A stretch of 64,000 nt of DNA from JBGCEZ01 sp045106735 (GCA_045106735.1 JBGCEZ010000047.1:1-64000), one strand, 5' to 3'. Numbered from the stretch's first letter, positions 43,784 through 53,100 are shown. The notes: generated by a model not told the origin, from the sequence alone. Numbers and translations are program-made.

Positions 43784-44333
43784 GCGCGGAAAGGAGACCT
43801 ATAGAGGAGTGCGGACGCGCCGGCGGGGGCGTCCAGGGATGATATCCGCCGGCGGACGTTCCCGAGAGCGCCGGCCGGCCAAGGCGAATCGTGGCCCACG
43901 GGGTCATCGGCACCGATGGGGGCCGAGGATGAGAAGGTCACACGATGGTGTCCGTTCGAATTTTGGGTCGTCGGGCAACGCCGCGGCCGCATTCGGGTGC
44001 GTGTTCGGTCTGATGTTCGGGGGTCCGGCTTGGGCGGAGAAGCCGGCCGATGTGTCGAGTGGAGCCGCGGCAACCTGAATGGCCGGATCGTCCGCCGGGT
44101 GAACGGCCAGGTCGCCGCCCCAGGCGGACGGCCGGATGGTCGGCCCGGCGAACTGGCTCTGGCAGTCCGTTGGAAGAGCCCGTCTGGTCCTCAGGGCGAT
44201 GCTTCTGTCCCCCGCGCGGAGCAGAACCGAAGGCATGTCCACTCGATGCGTCGAGCCTCGGCGACGAAGCGAGGGGCGGATGATCGTGCTCAGGACGGGG
44301 GAGCCTTCTCAGCGGGCTGCTAGCATCCCGACC
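43784..44333. other. 550-bp divergent intergenic region
   Basis: Between the RsbW-like gene (-) and mqnA (+). Several open frames run through it in both directions because of the GC content, none with family-like sequence. One short frame ends in a signal-like FGLMFGGPAWA at about 44006-44038, but it has no clear start and stops after 13 more residues. Promoters for both operons should be here. Confidence 0.4.
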
Positions 44334-45239
44334 ATGGTCGAACTCCCTCCTGCCGTTCCGGTCAGTACCGGCCCGCTCCGTGGCCGCTCGGCCGCCGAGA
44401 TCGCCCGCATTGGCGTGGTGCGCTTCGTCAATACCTTGCCGTTGATCGACGGGCTTGAAGACTGCCGGGACGTCGCCCTGCACCATGCGGTTCCCAGCCA
44501 GCTGATCGATCGTTTGACGGCGGGCGATGTCGACATCGCCCTGTGTTCGAGCATCGATTTTCAGCGGGCGACGGAGCCCCTGGTGATTCTGCCGGTCGGA
44601 CACCTCGGCTGCGACGGACCCACGCTGACGGTGCGGCTCTACGCCCGTCGTCCGATCGAACAGCTCGATCGAGTGCACTGCGACACCGATTCGCATACAT
44701 CCGTCGCTCTGCTCCGGATCGTGTTGCGGGAGCAGTTCGGCATCGACCCTGAATTCGTGCCCTTCGACGCGGAAGGGCCGGCCGGATTGGCCGCGACGTC
44801 GCCGGAGGCCATGTTGCTGATCGGCGACAAGGTTGTGACCGATTCGCCGGCGGCGGTTCGGTACCCGCATCAGATTGACCTCGGGGCGGCCTGGCACGAA
44901 TTGACCGGTCTGCCTTTCGTCTTTGCCGTGTGGTTGGCCCGAGAATCGACGGCTCCAGATCTGCTTTGCCGGGCTGGCTGGATATTGGATCGGCAGCGGC
45001 GCCGCAATCGAGCGTGGATCGACCGCATCGTCCACGATCGAGTTCTCGACCGAGGCTGGCCACGGGACTTGGCCAGCGAGTACCTTGGGCGACGAATTCG
45101 GTACGACTTCGGGCCACGGGCTCAGGCCGGCCTCGCCGAGTATTGGCGGCGGGCGGGTGAGCACGGGTTGATTGCTCCGGTCAAACCGATGCAGATCGCC
45201 GAGCTTTCAGCGCCGCCGGCGACCTGCGTTCCGGGATGA
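44334..45239 (+). CDS. mqnA: chorismate dehydratase, futalosine menaquinone pathway
   Basis: 301 aa from ATG 44334 (MVELPPAV); the open frame to 44136 is not conserved. IARIGVVRFVNTLPLIDGL matches the family N-terminus (R-I-G-x-V-x-Y/F-x-N-x-L-P-L), VPSQLIDRLTAGDVDIALCSSIDF the substrate-pocket block, and AAWHELTGLPFVFAVWLAR the C-terminal domain block. MqnA converts chorismate to 3-enolpyruvyl-benzoate, the first step of the futalosine route in the cytoplasm. With MenG at 58.8 kb it supports menaquinone as the quinone. The MarR gene starts 34 bp downstream. Confidence 0.9.
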   Translation: MVELPPAVPVSTGPLRGRSAAEIARIGVVRFVNTLPLIDGLEDCRDVALHHAVPSQLIDRLTAGDVDIALCSSIDFQRATEPLVILPVGHLGCDGPTLTVRLYARRPIEQLDRVHCDTDSHTSVALLRIVLREQFGIDPEFVPFDAEGPAGLAATSPEAMLLIGDKVVTDSPAAVRYPHQIDLGAAWHELTGLPFVFAVWLARESTAPDLLCRAGWILDRQRRRNRAWIDRIVHDRVLDRGWPRDLASEYLGRRIRYDFGPRAQAGLAEYWRRAGEHGLIAPVKPMQIAELSAPPATCVPG

Positions 45240-45273
45240 GTGCGCTGCGACCTCCGGGAGGGTCGTACGGGGA

Positions 45274-45759
45274 ATGAAGCACTTGAGTTTGGCCGACGAA
45301 GTCGGCAAGCGAAATCCGTTCGAGGATCCGAAGGCGGAGGCGTACCTGAACGTCGTGCGCACGGCGAGCGTGCTCGCCGCGCCACTGGCCGGCCTCTTTC
45401 GACGTCACGGATTGTCCGACGCGAGCCACAACGTGTTGAGAATTCTGCGCGGCGTGGCCGAGAGGGGCGACGGCGACGGAATCGCCGGGCGAGAAATCGC
45501 CGACTCGATGGTTTCGCGCGTGCCAGATATCTCTCGGTTGGTCGAACGTCTGCTGCAGGCCGGTTTGGTCGATCGCGCACCGCATCCGGCGGACCGGCGC
45601 AAGACCCTCGTGACCATCACGCAGAAAGGTCTGGCGTGCTTGGCCGAACTTGATGGACCCGTCAGCGAGCTGCACGCGGCGCAGTTTTCGGCACTGTCCG
45701 GTTCAGAACTGGCGGAGCTCTCGCGTTTGCTCACCCTCGCCCGCCGAACGGCGGAGTGA
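45274..45759 (+). CDS. MarR-family transcriptional regulator
   Basis: 161 aa from ATG 45274, preceded by acgggga. The winged helix is GLSDASHNVLRILRGVAERG, then GREIADSMVSRVPDISRLVERLLQAGLVDR (recognition helix) and HPADRRKTLVTITQKG (wing with D-x-R). Usual MarR length; cytoplasmic dimeric DNA-binding protein. Its target and ligand are unknown; it may control the upstream mqnA, with which it is probably co-transcribed, or downstream genes. Confidence 0.9.
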   Translation: MKHLSLADEVGKRNPFEDPKAEAYLNVVRTASVLAAPLAGLFRRHGLSDASHNVLRILRGVAERGDGDGIAGREIADSMVSRVPDISRLVERLLQAGLVDRAPHPADRRKTLVTITQKGLACLAELDGPVSELHAAQFSALSGSELAELSRLLTLARRTAE

Positions 45760-46074
45760 CTCGCCCGGACATTGCGGACTCCTCGGACGTCGCGGACGTC
45801 GCGGACATCGCGGACATCGCGGACGTCGCGGACGTCGCGGACATCGCGGACGTCGCGGACGTCGCGGACGACGCGGACGACGCGGACATCCCGGGCTTCC
45901 TGGAGTTCCTGGGCTTCCCCGGCGAATTCGCGGCGGAGATCTCGCGAACGGTCAGTACGCTGGAATGAGGTGGTCGAACGACGCTGGGGCGGGGGAGACG
46001 CTTGCGCTGGCATGTGCCCACGCGGATCAGCGTCCGGTTCCGTCCATTCGCCACGTTGTGGAGCGACTTGACCC
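45760..46074. other. spacer with repeat array
   Basis: 315 bp. The left half is the 9-bp repeat, the right half holds no recognised signal. See the coupled candidate frame described with the repeat. Confidence 0.5.
45776..45890. repeat. 9-bp tandem repeat of gcggac(g/a)tc
   Basis: About 13 imperfect copies of gcggacgtc or gcggacatc. In the frame that begins with GTG 45756 (overlapping the MarR stop as GTGA) they read ADVADIADI. This candidate 70-codon frame ends at 45968. It may be translated by coupling, but nothing in it is family-like. Confidence 0.8.
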
Positions 46075-48075
46075 ATGGGCCGACGTGCGGCGTTTCGTTC
46101 CACGGCGATGGCCCGGCTCGAGCGGGAACTTCGTTTCACGCCGCCGGAAACGTTGCACGCCCACATCGCCCGGGCCGAAGCACTGGTGTCCGGTCTTGAT
46201 CCGGAGCAGACGGTTCCCGAGGAGTTCGTGGTCTTCGGCGTGACCGGCTACCAGCGACCCGATCAGGCGTCGGCCGTTGACCCGGGCCCGATGTTGGTCG
46301 GCGCGGCGGTGATCGCCGATCTCTCTGTGCTGGTCACGCGGCTCAGTGAGCGGGCGCCGATGACCATCTCACAGTGGCACGAACTGGGGCGCGAGCCGGT
46401 GACGCCGGCGGAGCTTGCCGCCGAGCTCGGTGTCCATCCCCGGACGGTGCAACGGTGGCGCCGCCGCGGCTTGTGCTTTCATGTCGCGCTGGACGGCGAG
46501 GTGCCGGTGGTGGTGTGCCACCGCGCCGCGTACCGGGAGTTTGCCCGACGAAATTCGGGTCTGGTGGCCAAGGCTCAGCGCTTCAGCCGGACGACGCCCG
46601 AAGAGCGGCAACGAGCCGCGGCCGTGTTCGCCGACGCGCACGCTTCGGGCAATTCCATCGGCATGGCCGTCGACGCGGCGGCTCGGGCGATCGGCCGGAG
46701 CCGCGGGGCCGTTCGATCGGCGGTTCGGCCGGGCGGGGGGCGAAAGACGGGGCCAGGGGCAGGTCCACCGACGGGGCCGAGGGCAGGGCCGACGGCGGGA
46801 CCAAATGCAGGGCCAGATTCAGGGCCAGATTCAGGACCAAACGTGGGGCCGAGCGCGGGGCCAAGCGCGGGGCCAAGCGCGGGGCGAGACTCGGGGCCAA
46901 CGGCGGGACCGAGGGCAGGGCCAGACGCCGGGCCACGGACGGAGTCCAACGCCGGGCCGAACGCGACGTCAACGTCATCCTCAACCGTACCTTCGGGCCC
47001 GCGATCAGCCGCCGGGCCACGCACGCGATGGGCGACGGCCGACGCCGAGCGGCTGGCCCACCGCGCGGTGCAATGCGGCGTCCCGGTCGCGGCAGTGGCC
47101 GTCCGCGTCGGGCGTACCGAACGCTCGGTCCGCCGGATGGCGGCGCGGGTGCAGGCTCGACGGCTCGTGGCCCTCGACGTTGACTGGATCGATCAACCCG
47201 GGTTCGGTGATCCCGCGGCGGAGGAAGCCCTTCGATCGTCCGTTCGCGTCGGTCCGGCCGCCGAACCGACGCCGGATCCCGGCCGGCTCGCGACGTTCCT
47301 CGCGTGGAGCCGGGCGCTTCGCTCGACACCGGACGAACGGCGGGCGATTGACCAGCTTGCCGCGGCGCGATTCCTCCTTCGGCGTCGTGCCGCTCGTCAA
47401 CTCGAGGACGCGGCGCGGTCCGGGGCGGCGCTCGAAGTCGATGCCGCATCAACGGATCTGCGCTGGTCGCTTCATCTCGGCCGGCGGCTGATCGGACGCT
47501 TGGTTCCTGCCGCCTTGCCGCCGATCGAGCAGTGGCTCGGGGGCGGGCTGGATCGCCAGCCGATCGACGTGATCGCCAGTTCATTGGCCCGTGCCCGCGC
47601 CGTGGCGATTTCGGTTGGCTTCGCCTACGACCCGGCTCGGGACGCGGATCCGGCCCGCCGGGTGGCTTGGGCGATGGGTCGAACGTTGGCGCGGGCCGCC
47701 CCGCGGTCGGACCATCGAGCGGCGGCTCGCCATGCTTCCGACAGCGACCTCGATCTTCCGCTCCGCGGCTTCGAAGACTGGGCCCACATGGTCGAGCGGC
47801 CGCTGGCGTGGGCCGAGCGATGTGACCGCCTCGCTCCCAGTGAGCACGCCCTGGTGGCTGCGCATGAGGGTTGGGCGGGACCGGTTGAGCCGTCAGCGCC
47901 CGACGGACCGCGTCCGACGCGTCCGCCACGATCAATCGCTGCATTGGCCGGCGACCTCAACCGACCACCGTGGACGATCGCTCGCCGGCTCGCCGCGGCC
48001 GATCGGTTGCTTCGGCGGCCCGCGTCCACCGAGTCCACCGCGTCGGTTGCCGGCGAAGCCAGCGCGGCCGACTGA
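46075..48075 (+). CDS. large HTH protein, probable planctomycete-type degenerate sigma-70 relative
   Basis: 666 aa from ATG 46075; ATG 46108 (MARLERELRF) is an alternative. N-terminal helix-turn-helix: PAELAAELGVHPRTVQRWRR (about residues 107-126), then a second (AVDAAARAIGRSRGAVRSAV, about 199-218). Residues about 222-310 are a GPxAGP repeat linker. A third HTH-like part is VAVRVGRTERSVRRMAARV. In the C-terminal half, DLRWSLHLGRRLIGR and SLARARAVAISVGFAYDPAR recall sigma-70 region 2 (N-L-R-L-V ... A-V-x-x-F-D), and SIAALAGDLNRPPWTIARRL with following RLLRRP recalls region 4. I infer a sigma-like regulator; each similarity alone is weak. It converges on the secretion operon. Confidence 0.5.
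   Translation: MGRRAAFRSTAMARLERELRFTPPETLHAHIARAEALVSGLDPEQTVPEEFVVFGVTGYQRPDQASAVDPGPMLVGAAVIADLSVLVTRLSERAPMTISQWHELGREPVTPAELAAELGVHPRTVQRWRRRGLCFHVALDGEVPVVVCHRAAYREFARRNSGLVAKAQRFSRTTPEERQRAAAVFADAHASGNSIGMAVDAAARAIGRSRGAVRSAVRPGGGRKTGPGAGPPTGPRAGPTAGPNAGPDSGPDSGPNVGPSAGPSAGPSAGRDSGPTAGPRAGPDAGPRTESNAGPNATSTSSSTVPSGPRSAAGPRTRWATADAERLAHRAVQCGVPVAAVAVRVGRTERSVRRMAARVQARRLVALDVDWIDQPGFGDPAAEEALRSSVRVGPAAEPTPDPGRLATFLAWSRALRSTPDERRAIDQLAAARFLLRRRAARQLEDAARSGAALEVDAASTDLRWSLHLGRRLIGRLVPAALPPIEQWLGGGLDRQPIDVIASSLARARAVAISVGFAYDPARDADPARRVAWAMGRTLARAAPRSDHRAAARHASDSDLDLPLRGFEDWAHMVERPLAWAERCDRLAPSEHALVAAHEGWAGPVEPSAPDGPRPTRPPRSIAALAGDLNRPPWTIARRLAAADRLLRRPASTESTASVAGEASAAD
46739..46990. repeat. 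in-frame repeat encoding Gly-Pro-x-x-Gly-Pro linker
   Basis: About 250 bp of imperfect 12-bp units (ggg-cca-nnn-nca-type) inside the HTH gene, translating to GPRAGPTAGPNAGPDSGP and similar. Its flanks are normal coding sequence. It most likely varies in copy number between strains. Confidence 0.85.
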
Positions 48076-48177
48076 ACGTCTCGGGCCGATGGCTCGAGCC
48101 GGCGGCTCCCACGTCGTCGGCGCGATCAGCCCACCGCGCACCCCACCAAATCCGCGGTTCGCCCAGCGTTCGGACCA

Positions 48178-51100
48178 CTATTCGGCGGTGATGCGGGCTC
48201 GCGTCGACTCGATCCAGGATGCATCGGGGCGGCGGTACGGTCGGAACTTCTCGAGACGCCCGGCCTCTTCGCTGAAGAACAGCGAACGCTGCAATCCCAG
48301 GTTGGACGCCTCCGGCGAATCGATGAATTGCGTGGAGTCGGCCGCACTCATTTGGAACGCGACCCGCATGTCAAACTCGCGCAGACCGGCTCTGGGCAAG
48401 GCGCGCTGCAGGTTCGTCGCCGTATCACACCAGGCCAGAACGTGGACGCCGACCAGGGGGCCGTCTTCCAGAATCTCGGCGAACTGCTTGTCCGGGGCGG
48501 GGGGCTTTTCTTCGTCGAAACTCGATGAGAATCCGAACTCGTCGCCGGGTCGGAGGCTGCGGAATCGCTGCAGTCCGTGAATCATCAGGAACACCGGCGG
48601 TTCATTCGACGCATCGCGGCCGGCCCGGTCGCGGACCAGTTCGGCGACTCGGGCGATCGCCGCGTCCACTTCCCGGTACGCCGGGAACTCGGCGTGGATC
48701 GGCAAGTCAGCGAGGCTTGAGGCCAAGAACCCCGAGAGCGTTGTGTCCGGCGGCGTGCCGTCGAGCACGATGAGGTTCGGTTGCCCGTCGGCGAGGGCCG
48801 TGGTCTGGGCGGCGAGGGCCAGTCCTGACAACGCCATCATGGACGTCGCCGCTTCGTCGCGCTGGCCAACGATCAACAGGTTCGCGCCACTGCGACGGCC
48901 AAAGACGGCGGCCGTCGGATCCTTGATCGCGATCGCTTCGCCGAGCCACGCGGCCGGCGGCCCCGAACGCGGGGGGGCATCGGCCGATGATTGGCCCGCG
49001 TCCAGCACTGCTTCCAACTGACGGTTGTCGGCCGGTTCGGCGGGCACGTTGCCTTCGAAGACGACCAGCGGAGCGCCGCGATCGAAGTTGCCCTCGGTGG
49101 CCGCGGTATGCAACTCGCCGAGATGCTGCTCGCGCACCTTCTCCGGGAGCCAAACGATCTGGAAGGGGCTGTTGCCCTCGATTCGTCCGCCGGCGTCGTT
49201 GTAGATCGCTTCACCGGGACGGGTGAGCAGCCGGGCGGCCGAGTTGTCATCACTCATGATGAGGTACGCATCCGACTCCGAGCACTGGAGGGCGATCCGA
49301 ACCTGCATCTGGCCGAGCGTCGAACGCGGCAGCGAGTACGAGCCGCCGAGCGTCTGACTGCCGAGCACGACGTGGATGCCGAAGGCACGACCCTGGCGGA
49401 CGATGCGGTCCATGAGCAGGGCCGCTTCTTGGCCGATGCGATCGTCCTCGACGAACATCTCCTGGAATTCGTCCACCACCAGCATGATGCGCGGCATGGG
49501 CGTGTCCGGCCGTTCCAACCGGAATCCGGCCACGTCCTGGACGCCCGCGTCACGGAATGCTTCGCCGCGCTCGCGCAGCTCTTCGTCGATACGCTCAAGC
49601 ACGCTGAGGCCGAACTCGCGATCGCTTTCGACGGCGACGGCCATGGCGTGCGGCAAATTCATCGCGGCGTAGGTCTTGAATTCCACGCCCTTCTTGAAGT
49701 CGACGAGGTAGAACCGCACTTCATCGGGCGAATACCACATCGCCAGGTTCGTGATGAGCACGTGCAGCAAGGTCGACTTGCCGGAGCCCGTCTTACCGGC
49801 GATGAGCGCGTGCTGCGACGTGCCGGGACCGAGCACAAAGGCTTGGTGCCGGGTCGCCCCAGACTTCCCGAGCGGGACACGGAGTTCCCGCTCACTTGTG
49901 CGACTCCACCGTTCGCCTTCGCCCGGCGCGATCACCGAGAACGGCACTTCGACGCGCGAGCCGTCCAGCGCGGCGGAACCGATGCGGTTGAGCAAGGCGT
50001 TCTGCAGTTCATCGTCGGGGGCGCTGTCGAGGACGAGCGGCCACCGGCCGAGGACCTCGTCGTCCAGGACGAGTTCGCCGTCGCGTTCTTCAATGACGAC
50101 GGCCGATCCCTTGAGATCGCTCAGGTCGAGTCCCGACGGGATGCTCTTTCGGGCGTCGGCGAGAATCAGCGTGAAGACGCCGCAGCGCGGGCCGCTGGCG
50201 ATGATGCTCTGGAGCCGCTTGACCGACTCGTCGGCCATGCCGGCGGGGAAGTCAGCGATGACGAGGAAGCGATACGGCTCGGCAACTTCGCCGGCGGCTT
50301 CGTTGTAGCTGGCGATCGAGTCGTACTCGTTCCGCAGGTACTTCTGGATCACGTGTTCCATGTGCTCGGTGAGGTCGGCCAGGCGCTGTTCAATGTGCCG
50401 TGGCTCGGTCCAAATCCGGCCGCCGATGAACGACTCGTCGTGGTCGCCAAGGTGCATGAAGCCGGCGAAACTCTCTCCGAGCCCGACCGGGTCGAGGATC
50501 GTGAACTGCAACTTGCCCGGGGGCACGGCGGCAAGGAGCCGCATCATGGTGCCGGTGATGACGTTCAAGCCGTCGGCCCGGGTCGCCGGCGAGGAGCGGA
50601 CCAGCAACGAGCAATGCTCGGGGAAGTCCAGGGTGAGCGGCAGTTCAATCGTTTCCGGGAGCGGGTCGGCGAAGTCGGGATGGTCCGGACGCGATCCGGG
50701 GACGGCAGAGCGGTCGATGCGCACCCGGGCGAAGCGGGCGGCGGGTGCGAAGGACGTCGGCGGCTCCCAATTCGCCCAGGATGGATGCGACCAATCGGGG
50801 AAGAGGACGCGATCGACGGATTCGAGCTGGCTGCGCTCGTGGTCGGCGGCGGTGATCGCCTCGTTCCACTCGTCGCGCAAGCGTGTGCGCGCGATGGACC
50901 GACGGGCGGTGCGCTCCGATTCGGAGCCGGCGAACTCGGCCGTCAGTTCGCGTTCGGCGTCCTCGGCTTCGCGGTGGGCCCGTTCGATGCGTTCTTCGTG
51001 GAGCTCGGTTTGCTCCGTCATCATCGTTTCGATCGCTTCGGTGATTCGCGTGTGTTCGGCGTCTGCCTTCTCTTCGAGCTGCTTCAGCTTGCGGGCCAGG

Positions 51101-52203
51101 CGTGTGTCGACTTCCGAAATGATGGGACTGAAGCGTTCGTCGGCGCGGCGGATTTCCTTGTCCCGGGTCTCGACGAGCTCGAACTCTTCGCGGACCCGCT
51201 TGGCCATGGCCGCGCGTCGCAAACTCGAAGCGGCGTTCTCGCCGTTCGTCCAGGCATGGGCGAGTTCTTCGCCGGCGCGGTGAGCGGCACGCCGGCTGGT
51301 GAGGTTCAGGCCGATGGCCAGGAGACCGCCGAATGCCAGAGTCACGCCTGCGCCAATCCCCGCTCCGGCCGCCGTGGTGGAACTGAGTACGCCCGCGGAG
51401 GCGAGTCCGAACCCGATCCCGGCGCCGGCTCCGACACCAATGAACAGGATGGCCGGCAGCATCAACCCGGCGAAGAGCCGGGGGGCCTTGGCCCGGGCGA
51501 TCGCGTCGGCGATTTCGGTGGACCGATCGGCCGCGGCCTCCAGGGAGGCATCGGCCGCCTCCAGCTGGGCTTCGTCGCGGCCGGTGGGCGGGTCCACGTC
51601 TTGGCTGGCATCGTCCGGGTCGATCGGAGCCGAAAACGTCGGCAGCGGCATGCGATTGCGGCGCAACCGGGCCTCCGCCAACTCTCGTGCCTCGGTCATC
51701 TGACGTCGGCGGCCTTCAATGCCTTCGAGGGCGACACGTTCGGCGTCGGCCGGCTTGTCTTCCGAGGCTTCGTAGACCGTCTCGGCCAGCCACTTCGTCT
51801 CTTGGAGCTGGCGGCGAGCCTCGCCAGAGTTCCGCTCGGCCTTCTCGTGCAGCGACTCGATCGCTTCTTCGCGGCGTTCGCGAACGCGCTCGAGCCGCGA
51901 CTTGAGATCCGTCTTGAGCTTCTCCATGTGCTGGGTATGTCGCTCTTGCGCGCTGATGACGATGTTGAGCCGGGTCTGCTCGATCGCTTCACGACGTTCC
52001 TGCTCGGAGCTCTCGCTCGTCTGGCCGTCGCGATCGAATCCCTGCTCGATTCGCTCGAGGCGTTCGACTCGATCAGCGGATCGCTGTTCGATCTCGCGCA
52101 CCAGGGTGCGGACGCGCGGCAACATCGAGGTCGAGTGCTTCGAGTCGGTGGAGACGACCGGTCGGTCCGGCGAGGCGCCAGAAGATTCAATTTGATCGGT
52201 CAT
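48178..52203 (-). CDS. EccC/YukB-like FtsK-SpoIIIE ATPase with coiled-coil stalks (type VII secretion-like)
   Basis: 1341 aa from ATG at 52203, overlapping the small gene upstream (ATGA). Order: coiled coil (about 30-180), two membrane helices (about 243-300, Gly/Ala-rich), coiled coil (about 330-460), then three ATPase-like domains. Domain 1 (about 490-740) has no P-loop. Domain 2 (about 770-1045) is canonical FtsK: IAGKTGSGKST (Walker A, 803-810), YLVDFKKGVEF, LVVDEFQEMF (Walker B, 908-913), GIHVVLGSQTL. Domain 3 (about 1085-1341) is degenerate (LLIVGQRDEAATS). Three tandem domains after two helices is the EccC plan, and a WXG100-type gene opens the same operon. It should power export of the small proteins across the inner membrane. 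Confidence 0.82.
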   Translation of the reverse strand: MTDQIESSGASPDRPVVSTDSKHSTSMLPRVRTLVREIEQRSADRVERLERIEQGFDRDGQTSESSEQERREAIEQTRLNIVISAQERHTQHMEKLKTDLKSRLERVRERREEAIESLHEKAERNSGEARRQLQETKWLAETVYEASEDKPADAERVALEGIEGRRRQMTEARELAEARLRRNRMPLPTFSAPIDPDDASQDVDPPTGRDEAQLEAADASLEAAADRSTEIADAIARAKAPRLFAGLMLPAILFIGVGAGAGIGFGLASAGVLSSTTAAGAGIGAGVTLAFGGLLAIGLNLTSRRAAHRAGEELAHAWTNGENAASSLRRAAMAKRVREEFELVETRDKEIRRADERFSPIISEVDTRLARKLKQLEEKADAEHTRITEAIETMMTEQTELHEERIERAHREAEDAERELTAEFAGSESERTARRSIARTRLRDEWNEAITAADHERSQLESVDRVLFPDWSHPSWANWEPPTSFAPAARFARVRIDRSAVPGSRPDHPDFADPLPETIELPLTLDFPEHCSLLVRSSPATRADGLNVITGTMMRLLAAVPPGKLQFTILDPVGLGESFAGFMHLGDHDESFIGGRIWTEPRHIEQRLADLTEHMEHVIQKYLRNEYDSIASYNEAAGEVAEPYRFLVIADFPAGMADESVKRLQSIIASGPRCGVFTLILADARKSIPSGLDLSDLKGSAVVIEERDGELVLDDEVLGRWPLVLDSAPDDELQNALLNRIGSAALDGSRVEVPFSVIAPGEGERWSRTSERELRVPLGKSGATRHQAFVLGPGTSQHALIAGKTGSGKSTLLHVLITNLAMWYSPDEVRFYLVDFKKGVEFKTYAAMNLPHAMAVAVESDREFGLSVLERIDEELRERGEAFRDAGVQDVAGFRLERPDTPMPRIMLVVDEFQEMFVEDDRIGQEAALLMDRIVRQGRAFGIHVVLGSQTLGGSYSLPRSTLGQMQVRIALQCSESDAYLIMSDDNSAARLLTRPGEAIYNDAGGRIEGNSPFQIVWLPEKVREQHLGELHTAATEGNFDRGAPLVVFEGNVPAEPADNRQLEAVLDAGQSSADAPPRSGPPAAWLGEAIAIKDPTAAVFGRRSGANLLIVGQRDEAATSMMALSGLALAAQTTALADGQPNLIVLDGTPPDTTLSGFLASSLADLPIHAEFPAYREVDAAIARVAELVRDRAGRDASNEPPVFLMIHGLQRFRSLRPGDEFGFSSSFDEEKPPAPDKQFAEILEDGPLVGVHVLAWCDTATNLQRALPRAGLREFDMRVAFQMSAADSTQFIDSPEASNLGLQRSLFFSEEAGRLEKFRPYRRPDASWIESTRARITAE

Positions 52204-52412
52204 TCGCAGTCTCCTCGGGCGCGAGCGAGTACCTGTTCCAGGTGTTCGATCGCGGTGATGGTCGAGCGGGTCGCGGCATCGAGTGGATCGATGGCCTCGG
52301 TCTGCAGTTGCCGCTGTACCCGGTCATTCCAGTCTTGGTTGACGCGGTCCATGCGGTGGTTCAGGTCCTTCAGCGAACGCAGGAGTTTGGCGCGGGAAGC
52401 CGAGAGGCTCAT
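52200..52412 (-). CDS. small helical protein with central W-x-D, WXG100-like
   Basis: 70 aa from ATG at 52412 (ATGA overlap with the gene upstream; its own stop overlaps the ATPase start). It is wholly helical with the heptad-like MSLSASRAKLLRSLKDLNHRM and a central turn QDWNDRVQ (Trp28, Asp30), where WXG100 proteins have W-x-G. The size is below the usual about 100 aa. It is most likely a substrate or chaperone of the secretion ATPase; the family assignment is an inference from the motif and the context. Confidence 0.65.
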   Translation of the reverse strand: MSLSASRAKLLRSLKDLNHRMDRVNQDWNDRVQRQLQTEAIDPLDAATRSTITAIEHLEQVLARARGDCE

Positions 52413-53068
52413 GGTCTGGTCTCCGTATCGGAGGCGTCCGCGGTCCCCGGAGCGGACGCGTCTGCCCGTTCGCTTGTTTCGTCTCCGTCGGCCTGGCTCG
52501 CCGGTTCGGGCGCTTCCGCCGGGGCGCGGCGAACGTCGACGGTTCCCGCGCCCTCGGACGGGCCAGGATCGCTCGGGCCTCGGTTCGGCCGCTCAGGCGC
52601 GAGGTACGCTTCAAGCCGTTCCACGGCGAGCACGAGTTGGGCTTCGGACCGGACCAGATCGCCTTCGACCAATCGGCCGAGGACCTGGCACTGGCCACGG
52701 AACATCATCAGGTCGCGTTCGAGCTGGACGGCCCAGCGGCGGATCTTGGCGATCTTCTGCGTCGCATCTTCGATCTGTCGCTGGCAGCGATCGACGGCCG
52801 CTCGCTCTTCGCGCGTCGAACGCATCGTGCCCATCGCCTGGAGTTCGGCTCGGGCCATCTCACTTTTGAGATGGTTCAGTTCACGCTCTTTCCGCCGCCG
52901 CGTTCCTTCCCAGTGGACGCGAAGGTCGGTGGTGATCCGGTGCACCTGGCGGTCCGCGTCGGACAAGGCTTCGGCCAGGGCGCGTCCGGCTTCGTCGCGG
53001 TATTCGGCGATCGCCGTCCGGGCGAGACGAAGTGCGTCAAGATTGCGGACATCAACGGAGTCGGACAC
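52409..53068 (-). CDS. coiled-coil protein with W-E-G turn, type VII-associated
   Basis: 219 aa from ATG at 53068. Residues 8-150 are alpha-helical and charged, with LRVHWEGTRRRKER around Trp53-Glu54-Gly55, the true W-x-G of WXG100/LXG-type helical hairpins. The last 65 residues are an acidic, Pro/Ser/Ala-rich disordered tail. No signal peptide, so export would need the type VII-like route. No toxin domain is visible at the C-terminus. It is the second gene of the operon, 32 bp after the WXG100-like gene. Confidence 0.7.
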   Translation of the reverse strand: MSDSVDVRNLDALRLARTAIAEYRDEAGRALAEALSDADRQVHRITTDLRVHWEGTRRRKERELNHLKSEMARAELQAMGTMRSTREERAAVDRCQRQIEDATQKIAKIRRWAVQLERDLMMFRGQCQVLGRLVEGDLVRSEAQLVLAVERLEAYLAPERPNRGPSDPGPSEGAGTVDVRRAPAEAPEPASQADGDETSERADASAPGTADASDTETRP

Positions 53069-53100
53069 GGGGAATCTGCCTCGGGGGGCGGCTCATGCCG

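Noticed and set aside
43896..44323. possible small secreted or basic protein genes in the divergent gap
   Set aside because: Frames on both strands are open but lack ribosome sites and family-like sequence; the signal-like stretch is followed by a stop after a few residues.
45756..45968. definite small gene after marR
   Set aside because: The frame is made almost only of the 9-bp repeat; kept as a repeat and as a low-interest finding, not as a CDS.
48991..52869. 1292-codon open frame on the + strand opposite the FtsK gene
   Set aside because: It is a GC-bias shadow: low-complexity Arg/Asp/Gly/Glu-rich sequence with no domain, entirely antisense to a well-supported ATPase.
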